64,000 bases of DNA, taken from contig DBGCPK010000008.1 in NCBI GenBank assembly GCA_048359995.1, forward strand, positions 143,520 through 207,519, in the 5' to 3' direction. Source of the DNA: UBA3210 sp048359995. GTDB taxonomy: Bacteria > Bacillota_I > Bacilli_A > RFN20 > CAG-449. The translations under genes were made by a program, and so were the position numbers. Under the pieces are notes generated by a model that was not told the DNA's origin, searched no databases, and saw only the letters and a program-made list of their open reading frames with translations. Below are positions 1 through 8,740 of the stretch, in pieces (the first letter of the stretch is position 1; each line of letters begins with the position of its first letter).

Positions 1-192
1 TTCGGTGATCGTATGAAAGATAAAAACTTTATCGAACAGGAAAAAGAAGATTTCAATCAAGGAAAGGAAAACGAGTTCTACGACTACATTCAGATGGGAC
101 CTCTGGAAGAAGAGATTCTCTACGAATTTCACTTCGATGTCGATCAATTCAAGCGATATCTGAAAAAGCAGAATCAGAACTCAAAAAAGTGA
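1..192 (+). CDS. C-terminal end of an unrecognised protein (partial)
   Basis: An open frame enters from the left edge and stops with TGA at 190-192, giving the last 63 residues of a protein whose start lies outside the window. The fragment is strongly charged and acidic in its first half and ends in a Lys/Asn/Gln-rich tail. I do not recognise the family. Support for it being coding is the clean open frame to the edge and the strong terminator directly behind its stop codon. Confidence 0.55.
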   Translation, partial: FGDRMKDKNFIEQEKEDFNQGKENEFYDYIQMGPLEEEILYEFHFDVDQFKRYLKKQNQNSKK

Positions 193-225
193 GGGTTTTC
201 GACGAAAACCCTCACTTCTTTTTCC
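189..225. terminator. Bidirectional intrinsic terminator
   Basis: A 13-bp stem (GTGAGGGTTTTCG and its complement) with a tiny loop is followed by a T-rich tract on the plus strand. It overlaps the stop codon of the partial gene on its left and lies just beyond the stop of the convergent ABC permease on its right, so it can serve both. Confidence 0.85.
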
Positions 226-1111
226 GATACAACGCGTTGACCAAAATATACGCGCCGATAAACACGGCGATGGAGACCACCACCACCAGATACATCACGC
301 CGACAGATACGTTTCTGTCAAAAAGAACCAATTCCACGTCGAACGCCTGTTTCAATTCGGAAATCGTTTCCGCAGGCATCGAAGTCTGATTCTGCAATTC
401 GGCGATCGCGGAATTCATATAGTGATTTCTGAACAGGAAAGTTCCGTACGTTCCGGGAAGAAATTTCAGGAACGTCGACAATCCGGAAGCATAAGAAGAA
501 AGAGGCATATACGCGCCGCTGATAAATCCGTAACAGGAACTGACGATCGTCCCCACCGCCGAGATCTGCCCTTGCGAAGAAAGAAAGTAGTTGATCAAAG
601 AGGAACAGGCCGTTCCGAATAACGTCATCAGGAGAACGTCGAGAAAGATCAAAAGCACGTCGGTAAATCCGAGATACCATCCGGCAATCCCCAAATAGAT
701 CATCGAACCGATCATTCCCACGATACACACCATAAACGTATTCAGAAAAGTCGCAATGTAATAACTCAACGCCAGCGTGGATTTTTTCACCGGCGCGATC
801 GTCAGATCCTTGATCGTCTCGTTCGCCTTATCCGAGACCATAATCATATTGGAGCAGAAAGCCACCGTAATGCAACTGACCGAGAGAATCGATGCGCTCA
901 ACTGACCGCCGACAAATCCGTCGATCAGTTTTTCCGATATTTCGATACCTTCCGGTAATCCGGAGACAAAACTCGTCCGATAAACTTTTCCCAAAAACGT
1001 GACATATAACAGCAATAGGATAAAAGGCGTAATCAAAGAGGTAAAGAATACCCCTTTATCTTTCAAGAATAAGCGTACATTTCTTTTTACCAAAACCAGC
1101 AAAGCATTCAT
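212..1111 (-). CDS. ABC-2 type transporter permease
   Basis: A 299-residue integral membrane protein of the ABC-2 (DrrB-like) family. About six hydrophobic segments are visible near residues 22-42, 70-92, 112-141, 151-177, 183-205 and 270-294, with a large extracytoplasmic loop after the first. It is the last gene of a three-gene operon, overlapping the ATPase stop by 4 bp (ATGA). With the upstream ATPase it should form a homodimeric exporter in the cytoplasmic membrane. The substrate cannot be read from sequence; control by a TetR regulator suggests a toxic compound or drug. Confidence 0.9.
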   Translation of the reverse strand: MNALLVLVKRNVRLFLKDKGVFFTSLITPFILLLLYVTFLGKVYRTSFVSGLPEGIEISEKLIDGFVGGQLSASILSVSCITVAFCSNMIMVSDKANETIKDLTIAPVKKSTLALSYYIATFLNTFMVCIVGMIGSMIYLGIAGWYLGFTDVLLIFLDVLLMTLFGTACSSLINYFLSSQGQISAVGTIVSSCYGFISGAYMPLSSYASGLSTFLKFLPGTYGTFLFRNHYMNSAIAELQNQTSMPAETISELKQAFDVELVLFDRNVSVGVMYLVVVVSIAVFIGAYILVNALYRKKK

Positions 1112-2022
1112 TTTGCGTTCTCCTCGTTCAGTCTCTTTCCGGTCGCGGAAAGAAAAACGTCGTCCATTTTTCCCTTGACGATTTCGTAATCGTCGAATAA
1201 TTCCGGATGGGCGAGAATCATTTCCGTCGCCTGCGCGGTATTCTTGACTTCGACGCGATATCCGCCTGAAATTTTTTCGTAACGGCAGCCCAACGGCAAC
1301 AGCGAAGATTCTTCCGCGCCGTACAGCGTGATGAAATCGCCGGCATAACGATTTTTCAATTCCAAAGGCGTTCCCTCCGCGCAGATTTTTCCGCTGTCGA
1401 TGATCACGACGTAATCCGCTTCGCCGGCCTCTTCCATGTAGTGCGTGGTCAAAAGAACGCTGAGATTCTTCTCCCGCCTCAGATTGAAAATCACTTCCCA
1501 GACTTGTTTTCGCGTCTTCGGATCCAGTCCGGTGGTCGGTTCGTCCAAGATGAGTATCTTCGGCTGATGGATCAATGCGCGAGCGATATCGATCTTTCTT
1601 CTCTGCCCTCCGGAAAGCTTTCCCAAAGGTCGCGAAAGCAAATTCCGGAAATCCAGCCGATTCGCCAGATCGTTCAGCCGGGTTTCAAATTCTTTTCTCG
1701 CCATTCCGTACAGAGAAGCGCGAACCTCCAAATTTTCCCTCACCGTCAGTTTTTTATCCAACAGAGAATGTTGATAGACCACGCCGATCGAACTTTTAAA
1801 CGAAACGGAGTCGCGATCCAAATCGAAACCGTCGACGATCACCTTCCCCCGATCTTTTTCCAAAAGTCCCGAAATGATGGAAATCGTCGTCGACTTTCCC
1901 GCGCCGTTTATTCCGAGAAAAGCGAACAATTCTCCCTCCTTTACCCGAAAAGAGATATCGTTCACCGCCTGAATTTCTTTGAACGATTTGCTCAAATGGC
2001 TGATTTCGATGATGTTGTTCAT
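1108..2022 (-). CDS. ABC transporter ATP-binding protein (multidrug exporter type)
   Basis: A 304-residue nucleotide-binding subunit. Walker A (GINGAGKS), signature (LSGGQRRKIDIAR) and Walker B (ILILDEPTTGLDP) are all intact, followed by a C-terminal extension typical of DrrA/CcmA-type ATPases. It would power the ABC-2 permease encoded immediately downstream. Its ATG overlaps the TetR gene stop by 4 bp, so the three genes are translationally coupled. An AAAGGA ribosome site precedes the start. Confidence 0.93.
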   Translation of the reverse strand: MNNIIEISHLSKSFKEIQAVNDISFRVKEGELFAFLGINGAGKSTTISIISGLLEKDRGKVIVDGFDLDRDSVSFKSSIGVVYQHSLLDKKLTVRENLEVRASLYGMARKEFETRLNDLANRLDFRNLLSRPLGKLSGGQRRKIDIARALIHQPKILILDEPTTGLDPKTRKQVWEVIFNLRREKNLSVLLTTHYMEEAGEADYVVIIDSGKICAEGTPLELKNRYAGDFITLYGAEESSLLPLGCRYEKISGGYRVEVKNTAQATEMILAHPELFDDYEIVKGKMDDVFLSATGKRLNEENAK

Positions 2023-2588
2023 ATCGTTTCCTTTCCGCTTTTATATTCTTCCAAAAGAGATAAAAACACTTCGCTGAGCATCTTCGAGATATCCTCTTCT
2101 TTAAACGGATTCGTATGCTCCGCGCACATCACGGCGATGCCGTGAGTATATACCCAAAGATGAAGATAGAGTTTCAACGCGGCTTCTTCCGAAATGCGAT
2201 TCGATTCCGCGATAATGCGAACAAACGTCCGATATCCCGGTTCGAGTTCCAAATTGCTTTCTTTTTCCCGATTTTCTCCCATAAAAAGCAGATGAAACAA
2301 CTTGCTCTCTTTTCGGGCAAACTCGATGTATTTCAATCCGGCTCCTTTGAAAGGCAGAGGTTCTTTCAACCCCTCTTCGATGTATTTCCTGTATTCCTTT
2401 CCGGCGCGGATCAAAACCTCCTTTTTCAGTTCGTCCATACCGTCAAACCACGTGAAGATTACCCGCGAAGAACTATTCATCTTTCCCGCCAGATAACGCG
2501 CGGTCAGAAATTCGAATCCTTCGGTTCTCGCGATTTCAAAAGCGCAGTCGATAATCTCCTGACGGCTGAATTTGCATTTCGGCGGCAT
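2019..2588 (-). CDS. TetR-family transcriptional regulator
   Basis: A 189-residue regulator with an N-terminal TetR helix-turn-helix (residues about 8-50) and a divergent ligand-binding C-terminal domain. I place the start at the ATG at 2588, because AGGAGG lies just before it; an upstream in-frame ATG lacks such a site and falls in the operator. It is the first gene of the operon with the ABC exporter, so it probably represses its own operon and is released by the exporter substrate. Confidence 0.88.
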   Translation of the reverse strand: MPPKCKFSRQEIIDCAFEIARTEGFEFLTARYLAGKMNSSSRVIFTWFDGMDELKKEVLIRAGKEYRKYIEEGLKEPLPFKGAGLKYIEFARKESKLFHLLFMGENREKESNLELEPGYRTFVRIIAESNRISEEAALKLYLHLWVYTHGIAVMCAEHTNPFKEEDISKMLSEVFLSLLEEYKSGKETI

Positions 2589-2610
2589 CTTTCTCCCTCC
2601 TAAAAAACAT

Positions 2611-2661
2611 TTGTTGCGCAACAACCGTTTTCATTATACTCCGACCCTCCTTTTCTGTCAA
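2611..2661 (-). promoter_or_regulatory. Consensus sigma-A promoter with TetR operator
   Basis: On the minus strand, TTGACA (2656-2661) is followed by a 17-base spacer and TATAAT (2633-2638), a perfect consensus promoter. The 14-bp perfect palindrome TTGTTGCGCAACAA (2611-2624) lies just downstream of the predicted transcription start, where a bound repressor would block initiation. It drives tetR and the ABC exporter genes; that the palindrome is the TetR operator is inference from position and symmetry. Confidence 0.8.
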
Positions 2662-2780
2662 TACGAAAAAAGCGGAGATATCCCGCCGGTCTTTTAAAAT
2701 TGTTCGGAGTTAAGGAATCCGTAGACGATATATTATATTGGTTTTTTTATCGTTTGTTCTCTATTTTTAATTTCAAGGCT

Positions 2781-3521
2781 TCACTCTGATTTCTCTATTT
2801 CCGCATATTCTTTACGTTTTTGAATGGATTCACCGTCTTTTTGATCTTCCCGTTTTTTCGTCTTTTCTCTCCCGCCGTCTTCGCCCGTTTTTTCTTTCTT
2901 CCGAATTCTTTTCCAATACATCGCCAACATCGCCGACGCGATGACCAAAATGACGATGCCGACCGAAATGCCGAAAAAGGTATTGATTCGAATGATTTCG
3001 ACGTCTTCGAGATTCGAAGCGCTTAAAAACATTTCTTCGATCAACACCGAATGCATCAATGCCGAAGAGACGTTGGTAAAGCGAAGCGCGAGAAGGGAAA
3101 CATCCCGCCTTTTATGGGCTTTTCTCACCCCGACGACAGAGGCGATAAACATCGCGAATACCGTTATATTGAACAGGAACGCCAGACGAGCCGGATATCG
3201 GTTAACCCGTTCGACCAAATCGCTTTTGACAACGACGCAGACCAGAAAGAGAAACGCCGATAAGAAAAGAATGACGGCAATGTCGAAAAACGCTTTTTCT
3301 TTGTTCTCTTCTTTGCTTTTCAGATAAATGTCTTTGCACGTCACGATGCATAATCCGTAAAGAGCCGAATAAATCCAGATGACCGAATGGATATAAAAGC
3401 CGACGATGCATTTAAAAACTACCGCGATCAGCCCGCAGATAAAGAAAAACAGCGTTCGGATTCTGACTCTTCCGATGAAATCCGAATGCACATACTTGCC
3501 GATTGCTTCTTTTAACCTCAT
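2781..3521 (-). CDS. Multi-span membrane protein of unknown function
   Basis: A 246-residue protein with about six hydrophobic segments, followed by a highly charged Lys/Glu/Arg-rich cytoplasmic tail of roughly 45 residues. I recognise no family. I chose the ATG at 3521, because GGAGTG sits at the right distance before it; the ATG 15 bases upstream has no ribosome site. A TATAAT box lies upstream near 3544. It is a single gene between the TetR operon and the divergent ferritin gene. Confidence 0.7.
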   Translation of the reverse strand: MRLKEAIGKYVHSDFIGRVRIRTLFFFICGLIAVVFKCIVGFYIHSVIWIYSALYGLCIVTCKDIYLKSKEENKEKAFFDIAVILFLSAFLFLVCVVVKSDLVERVNRYPARLAFLFNITVFAMFIASVVGVRKAHKRRDVSLLALRFTNVSSALMHSVLIEEMFLSASNLEDVEIIRINTFFGISVGIVILVIASAMLAMYWKRIRKKEKTGEDGGREKTKKREDQKDGESIQKRKEYAEIEKSE

Positions 3522-3705
3522 CTTCTCACTCCGCATTTGATTTATTATACCATATCCGCTTTAAAATAGAATGGCTCTTTCTTCAAAATCCCTCGCGGTC
3601 GCGATAAACTTTCCTTGCGTTTGCAATCGAACTTCGCGCGAATCAAAAAAGCGATTCGATTTCAAAATCCATCCGTCTTTCAGTTAAAAACCTTTCTTAA
3701 AAATC

Positions 3706-3758
3706 TTAACAAGAGAAAATCCAAAGTGTATAATGGGAGTGCAACAGGAATTATTCCT
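3706..3758 (+). promoter_or_regulatory. Ferritin promoter with adjacent palindrome
   Basis: TTAACA (3706-3711), a 17-base spacer and TATAAT (3729-3734) form a near-consensus promoter for the ferritin gene. A perfect inverted repeat AGGAATTATTCCT (3746-3758) lies in the 5' leader, 20 bases before the ribosome site. It could be an operator or a small RNA hairpin; it does not match the Fur or PerR boxes I know. Confidence 0.6.
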
Positions 3759-3778
3759 ATATGCGGAGGAGAAAAACT

Positions 3779-4261
3779 ATGGATAAAAAACTCATCGACT
3801 TGATGGAAGATCAAATCAACAAAGAACTTTATTCTGCGTATCTTTATTATGAAGTCGCCGAATATTATCGTTCGAAAGGTCTCGACGGATTTCACAAGAG
3901 ATTCGAAGATCAGGCGCGCGAAGAAATCGAACACGCCGAAAAATTTGCCGAATATCTGCACGACAACGACGTGCCGTTCAAACTGAAAACCATCGCCGCG
4001 CCGGATAACGATTTCAAGGATTTAAGAGAACCTTTGGTATTGCAGAATACTCACGAAAAGTACGTTACTTCTTTGATTCACAATCTATACGATTGCGCGG
4101 AAAAAGTCGGCGATACCGCGACCAAACATTTCCTTTCTTGGTACGTAAACGAGCAGATTGAGGAAGAAAAGACGGCGAAAGATCTTCTCGAACAATACGA
4201 TCTCTATGCCAAAGACGGCGGAATCGGGTTGTATCAAGTCAACAAAGATTTGCTGAAATAA
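3779..4261 (+). CDS. ftnA: Bacterial non-haem ferritin
   Basis: A 160-residue four-helix iron-storage protein that oxidises Fe(II) and stores Fe(III) inside a 24-mer shell in the cytoplasm. The ferroxidase ligands appear in EQINKELYSAYLYYE-type (E17 region) and DQAREEIEHAEKF (E50/H53 region) motifs, with a later glutamate pair in the third and fourth helices. The length is typical of FtnA. I chose the ATG at 3779 because GGAGGAG precedes it; the longer frame starts inside the leader. It is monocistronic with its own promoter and terminator. Confidence 0.93.
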   Translation: MDKKLIDLMEDQINKELYSAYLYYEVAEYYRSKGLDGFHKRFEDQAREEIEHAEKFAEYLHDNDVPFKLKTIAAPDNDFKDLREPLVLQNTHEKYVTSLIHNLYDCAEKVGDTATKHFLSWYVNEQIEEEKTAKDLLEQYDLYAKDGGIGLYQVNKDLLK

Positions 4262-4275
4262 GATTAAGAAGCAGC

Positions 4276-4310
4276 AAAAAACCGAGACGACTCGTTTCCT
4301 CTCGGTTTTT
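4276..4310. terminator. Bidirectional terminator, ferritin / acetyltransferase
   Basis: Arms AAAAACCGAG (4276-4286) and CTCGGTTTTT (4301-4310) form a stem with T tracts on both strands. It ends the ferritin transcript and, on the other strand, overlaps the stop codon of the convergent acetyltransferase gene. Confidence 0.85.
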
Positions 4311-4770
4311 ATTTTGCTTTGCAACGATGCACGTACAGCCTCGAAATTTCGCTGCCGTCCTCGCTTTCCGCCATCGTCAGGAATTCCCAGCCGTATCTTT
4401 CGTAAAAGGAGGTGTGGTCGGTAAGTAAATACAGCGTGCGGATTCCTCTCTTCTCCATATCTTTTACCACGAAATCCAGCATTTTACCGGCAATTCCCCG
4501 TTTTCGGTATGCTTCTTCGACATAGACGGCGCAGACGTTCGGAGTCAAATCCTTACGGACGTGAAAGTCGTTTTCGATGGCCCCGATTCCCGCGACGATT
4601 TTATCCCGATCGAGGACGATATACCATTGAGGAACAGCGTTTTTTCCGACGCTTTTCCTCATGCTTTCTTCGTAGATTTCCTCGGAAATTCCCCACTTCG
4701 ATTGAAACCATAGGGCAGCCTCTTCGATCCGCTCCGGATGCCGACCGAGCGAAATGATCGGATATTCCAT
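4309..4770 (-). CDS. GNAT-family N-acetyltransferase
   Basis: A 153-residue GNAT fold protein that would transfer an acetyl group from acetyl-CoA to an amine. The acetyl-CoA loop appears as VEEAYRKRGIAGKML (R/Q-x-x-G-x-G/A type), followed by the TSFYERYGWE segment common at the end of GNAT domains. The ATG at 4770 is preceded by AAAGGAGG at good spacing, so the 18 extra upstream residues of the open frame are probably not made. The substrate is unknown. Confidence 0.85.
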   Translation of the reverse strand: MEYPIISLGRHPERIEEAALWFQSKWGISEEIYEESMRKSVGKNAVPQWYIVLDRDKIVAGIGAIENDFHVRKDLTPNVCAVYVEEAYRKRGIAGKMLDFVVKDMEKRGIRTLYLLTDHTSFYERYGWEFLTMAESEDGSEISRLYVHRCKAK

Positions 4771-4916
4771 CTTCTTTCCTCCTTTTTGCGAATCCAATAT
4801 ACGCTTTTTTCGTTTCCAAAACAATTCGAACGAATCATTTGTTCAAACTTACAGACATTTATTTTCTTTTTTTCCGCGATCGGTTACAATAGAAAACTGA
4901 AAACGGAGCAACGAAA

Positions 4917-5789
4917 ATGCAGAATTACTTAGACTTATGTCAATACGTTCTCGACAAGGGAACACTAAAAGAAGATCGGACGGGAACCGGAACGATTTCC
5001 ACTTTCGGTTATCAACTTCGGTTTGACCTTTCCGAAGGATTTCCCCTGTTGACCACGAAAAAGGTGTATTACAAAGCCGTATTAGGCGAATTACTGTGGT
5101 TCATTTCGGGAAGTACGAACATACGGCCTTTGGTGTTGCAGAACATTCGGATTTGGAACGAATGGCCTTACGAATCCTATAAAAAATCGGAAGATTACCG
5201 CGGGGAAACAATCGACGAATTCGTCGAAAAAATCAAAAGCGACGAAGCCTTTGCCCTTCGGTACGGGGAATTAGGTCCGGTTTACGGAAAACAATGGAGG
5301 GATTTCTTCGGGATAGACCAACTTCTCGAAGTCGAAAAATCCATCAAGGAAAATCCTTTTTCCCGAAGGCATATCATCTGCGCGTGGAATCCGGCCCAAA
5401 TTTCCGAAATGGCTTTGCCGCCTTGCCACGCTTTCGTGCAGTTTTATGTCTCCGGAGACGGAAAAAAACTTTCCTGCCAACTTTATCAGCGAAGCGCCGA
5501 TCTCTTTTTAGGCGTTCCTTTTAACATCGCTTCCTATGCAACTCTACTCATGATGATGTCGGAAGTTTGCTCGTTGGAACCGGGAGAATTCGTACATACG
5601 TTCGGCGACGTCCACATTTACACCAATCACATCGATCAAATTCGGACGCAACTTGAAAGAAAACCGCGACCTCTTCCGCGTTTGACGATCAAAAGAAAAG
5701 TGAATTCCATTCTGGATTTCAAATATGAAGATTTCGAGGTCGTCGGATACGATCCGTATCCGAAAATTGAAGGAAAGGTATCGGTATAA
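4917..5789 (+). CDS. thyA: Thymidylate synthase
   Basis: A 290-residue ThyA that methylates dUMP to dTMP using 5,10-methylene-tetrahydrofolate. It shows the dUMP-binding RTGTGTIS segment near the N-terminus, the catalytic cysteine in LPPCHAFVQF, and the substrate motif QLYQRSADLFLGVPFNIASYA. GGAG lies before the ATG. The folA gene follows after two bases, the expected pairing, because ThyA produces the dihydrofolate that FolA recycles. Confidence 0.97.
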   Translation: MQNYLDLCQYVLDKGTLKEDRTGTGTISTFGYQLRFDLSEGFPLLTTKKVYYKAVLGELLWFISGSTNIRPLVLQNIRIWNEWPYESYKKSEDYRGETIDEFVEKIKSDEAFALRYGELGPVYGKQWRDFFGIDQLLEVEKSIKENPFSRRHIICAWNPAQISEMALPPCHAFVQFYVSGDGKKLSCQLYQRSADLFLGVPFNIASYATLLMMMSEVCSLEPGEFVHTFGDVHIYTNHIDQIRTQLERKPRPLPRLTIKRKVNSILDFKYEDFEVVGYDPYPKIEGKVSV

Positions 5790-5791
5790 CT

Positions 5792-6253
5792 ATGTTGAAA
5801 ATCATCGTCGCTCACGATAAAAACCGCCTGATCGGCGGCAAAAATCAAATCCCTTGGCATATCAAGGAAGACCTCCGTCATTATAAGGAAACCACGATGG
5901 GACACACTTTAATAATGGGGAGCAAAACGTTCGAATCGATCGGGAAACCTCTTCCGGGTAGAAAAACGATCGTTCTCTGCTACGACGAAAACTTCGACGC
6001 GCAAGGCGCGGAAATCTGCACCGATTATCGCCGACTGCTGAATCGTTACGAGAAATCCGAAGAAACGGTCTACGTCTGCGGCGGCGCTTCGATTTACGCC
6101 CTGTTTCTTCCCTATTGCGAAGAACTGATCGTCTCCTTGATCGAAGGGGATTATACCGGCGACACTTATTTCCCGGAATACGCGCATCTCTTTGAACTCT
6201 TTTCCGAAGAACAAAGAGAAGGATTTACAATCCGTCATTATAAAAGAAAATAA
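5792..6253 (+). CDS. folA: Dihydrofolate reductase
   Basis: A 153-residue DHFR that reduces dihydrofolate to tetrahydrofolate with NADPH. Family marks are the N-terminal IVAHDKNRLIGGKNQIPWH (with the W of the active-site loop), the acidic residue in HIKEDL, MGSKTFESIGKPLPGR, and VYVCGGASIY. It begins two bases after the thyA stop, so the two are translationally coupled. Confidence 0.96.
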   Translation: MLKIIVAHDKNRLIGGKNQIPWHIKEDLRHYKETTMGHTLIMGSKTFESIGKPLPGRKTIVLCYDENFDAQGAEICTDYRRLLNRYEKSEETVYVCGGASIYALFLPYCEELIVSLIEGDYTGDTYFPEYAHLFELFSEEQREGFTIRHYKRK

Positions 6254-6415
6254 TAAAGCTCGACAAAATCGTTTTTCATTCTCTTCGCTCAGAATTTCTT
6301 TACCAGACACCGAACGCATTCCAACAAAGTGCACAATTCGAACAGCGAATTCTTTTTCTTAATCGGCAAAAATAAATTCTCCCCGTACGCACAGCGATCG
6401 GATTGCTCGAATAAG

Positions 6416-6444
6416 TTGCAATCCTTTCTTCTTTGTGATACTAT
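6416..6444 (+). promoter_or_regulatory. Promoter of the DegV gene
   Basis: TTGCAA (6416-6421), a 17-base spacer and TACTAT (6439-6444) fit a sigma-A promoter, 29 bases before the DegV start codon. Confidence 0.6.
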
Positions 6445-6472
6445 TCAACGAGAAACGGAGTTTAAACATTCT

Positions 6473-7360
6473 ATGAGCAAAGTTGCAATATTAACCGACA
6501 GCAATTCCGGAATTACCCTCGAAGAGGGCAAAAAACACGGAATTCACGTCGTTCCGATGCCCTTTATCATCAACGGAGAAGAATTTTTGGAAGAAATATC
6601 CCTTTCGCAGGAACAGTTTTATGAAAAGTTAAAAGGTAAGGCGAATATCTCCACCTCGCAACCCTCGGCGTTCGCTTTGACGGACACTTGGGATCGACTG
6701 CTGAAAGAATATGACGAGATCATCTTCATTCCGATGTCCAGCGGTCTGTCCGCGACTTGCGAAAGCGCCCAACGATTGGCGCAGAATGAAAAATATCTCG
6801 GAAAGGTTCACGTCGTCGACAATCAACGGATTTCCGTCACCCAAAAATCGAGTTGCTACGAGGCGCAATATCTGATCGATCAAGGAAAAAGCGCGCGGGA
6901 AGTCGTCGATTATTTGATGAAAAGCAAGATGGATTCCAGCATCTACATTATGGTGGATACGTTGGAATACCTGAAAAAGGGAGGAAGAATCACTCCTGCC
7001 GCCGCGGCACTGGGAACTTTGCTCAATATCAAACCCGTGTTGCAGATTCACGGAGAAAAACTCGATTCGTATTGCAAGGTGCTGTCGATCCGCGTTGCCA
7101 GAATCAAGATGATTCAGGCTGTCAAAAAGGATCTGGAAACCGTCTATGAAGATCTTTACGATCAGGGAAAGATGATTTTGGCGATCGCGCATACGGAAAA
7201 TTACGACAATGCCGTCGATTTCAAGAAACAGGTTCAGGAGGCCTTTCCGAACTTGAAAATCGTCTTCGTCGATCCGCTTTCGTTAAGCGTATCCTGCCAT
7301 ATCGGTCCGGGATCTCTGGCCTTGGTATGCGCGCCGAATATCGACAATTGCATTCGATAA
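6473..7360 (+). CDS. DegV family fatty-acid-binding protein
   Basis: A 295-residue DegV protein. It begins VAILTDSNSGI, the family's N-terminal strand and loop, and carries STSQPS, MSSGLSATCESA, LKKGGRI and a C-terminal HIGPGSLAL motif around the bound fatty acid. Members (FakB-like) present fatty acids to the FakA kinase in Bacillota, but no fakA lies nearby. The long open frame starts much earlier; the ATG at 6473 is chosen because DegV proteins start here and a promoter and GGAG lie just upstream. Confidence 0.9.
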   Translation: MSKVAILTDSNSGITLEEGKKHGIHVVPMPFIINGEEFLEEISLSQEQFYEKLKGKANISTSQPSAFALTDTWDRLLKEYDEIIFIPMSSGLSATCESAQRLAQNEKYLGKVHVVDNQRISVTQKSSCYEAQYLIDQGKSAREVVDYLMKSKMDSSIYIMVDTLEYLKKGGRITPAAAALGTLLNIKPVLQIHGEKLDSYCKVLSIRVARIKMIQAVKKDLETVYEDLYDQGKMILAIAHTENYDNAVDFKKQVQEAFPNLKIVFVDPLSLSVSCHIGPGSLALVCAPNIDNCIR

Positions 7361-7378
7361 ATCCGACATTTTGCTTAC

Positions 7379-7399
7379 GCCCCGAAAGGGGCTTTTTTT
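7379..7399 (+). terminator. Intrinsic terminator after the DegV gene
   Basis: GCCCC-GAAA-GGGGC hairpin (7379-7392) followed by seven Ts, a textbook rho-independent terminator. Confidence 0.92.
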
Positions 7400-7552
7400 A
7401 AATGATACGCTTTTTGTTCAACGTTCGAAAGCGCATCGATCCTCAAAGCCGTCGATTCGGAAAGAAAACGATTTCATAAAATTGTCCGTAACATTTCTTT
7501 GATTCTGCCGAGAATAATTTTAGAATAAGAGAAGGTTAAAGGAGTTTATCAT

Positions 7553-8740
7553 ATGAATTTTATCTTTATTTCCCCGAATTTTCCTAAGACTTACTATCGG
7601 TTTTGTCGGGAATTGAAGAATTTGGGGGTTACGGTATTGGGAATCGGCGAAGATCGTTACGACGATTTAAGCGGCGATTTGAAAGAAAGTTTATCCGATT
7701 ATTACCAAGTCCGTTCTCTGGAAAACTACGAGGAAGTTTATCGGGCGACGGCTTATTTTGCCTTTCGCTACGGCAAAATCGACTACATCGAATCGAACAA
7801 CGAGTATTGGCTCGAAAGCGACGCGCGTTTGAGAAGCGATTTTAACGTTCTTACGGGAAAAAAGAGCGAAGAAATCCGAATGTTCAAGTCGAAAGAGGCG
7901 ATGAAACGGTATTATCGAAAAGCCGGAATCAAAGTCGCTCGATACCACATTCCGACCACTTTGGAAAAAGCGCGGGATTTTATCGAAGAGGTCGGTTATC
8001 CGGTGATCGTCAAGCCGGACAACGGCGTCGGCGCTTATCACACGTTTAAAATCAACAACGATGAGGAATTGCGCAATTTCTACGAAAAAAATTTCCCGAG
8101 GATTCCTTATATCATGGAAGAGTATGTCGACGGAGATCTGATCAGTTTCGACGGAATTTCCAACCGAAAATGCGAACCGGTTTTCTTTTCCAACGAGGTC
8201 TTTCCGACTCCGATTATGGAACTCGTCAACAAACTGAGCGACGTTTTCTATTATTCCAATAACACCTGTCCGAAAGATTTGGAAGAAGCGGGGAGAAAAA
8301 CGTTGAAAAGCTTCGAAGCGCGAAATCGTTACTTTCATCTCGAATTCTTTCGGTTGAAAAGAGATAAGGAAGGATTGGGAAAGAAAGGCGAACTGATCGG
8401 CCTCGAAGTGAATATGCGCTGCCCGGGAGGTTATACCCCCGATATGATCAATTTCGCCAACAGCGTGTCGACATACCGCATTTGGGCGGAAGTCATGGTC
8501 AACGATAAAACCGAAGAAAATCTGAATCTTCCTCATTACTTCTGCGGTTACTACGGGCGAAGAATACAGAACCGATATCAGCATACGCGGGAAGATATTT
8601 TCGAAAAATACGGCAGTCAAATCGTGATGTACGAATGGATGCCCGAGATTCTTTCCGGCGCGATGGGAAACGAGTCTTTTTATTTCAAGACCGACTCGTT
8701 CGAAGAATTGATGGAATTCCGCGATTTCTGCGCGAAGTAA
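7553..8740 (+). CDS. ATP-grasp domain protein (carboxylate-amine ligase type)
   Basis: A 395-residue cytosolic protein of the ATP-grasp superfamily, whose members ligate a carboxylate to an amine or thiol through an acyl-phosphate. A pre-ATP-grasp fold spans residues about 1-100. The grasp domain shows GYPVIVKPDNGVGAYHTF (phosphate loop and lysine), the YIMEEYVDGD lid and GLEVNMRCPGG (metal ligands E and N). The substrate is unknown. AAGGAG precedes the ATG. A promoter TTTGAT-17-TAGAAT ends at 7526. Its last 61 bases overlap the convergent esterase gene. Confidence 0.85.
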   Translation: MNFIFISPNFPKTYYRFCRELKNLGVTVLGIGEDRYDDLSGDLKESLSDYYQVRSLENYEEVYRATAYFAFRYGKIDYIESNNEYWLESDARLRSDFNVLTGKKSEEIRMFKSKEAMKRYYRKAGIKVARYHIPTTLEKARDFIEEVGYPVIVKPDNGVGAYHTFKINNDEELRNFYEKNFPRIPYIMEEYVDGDLISFDGISNRKCEPVFFSNEVFPTPIMELVNKLSDVFYYSNNTCPKDLEEAGRKTLKSFEARNRYFHLEFFRLKRDKEGLGKKGELIGLEVNMRCPGGYTPDMINFANSVSTYRIWAEVMVNDKTEENLNLPHYFCGYYGRRIQNRYQHTREDIFEKYGSQIVMYEWMPEILSGAMGNESFYFKTDSFEELMEFRDFCAK

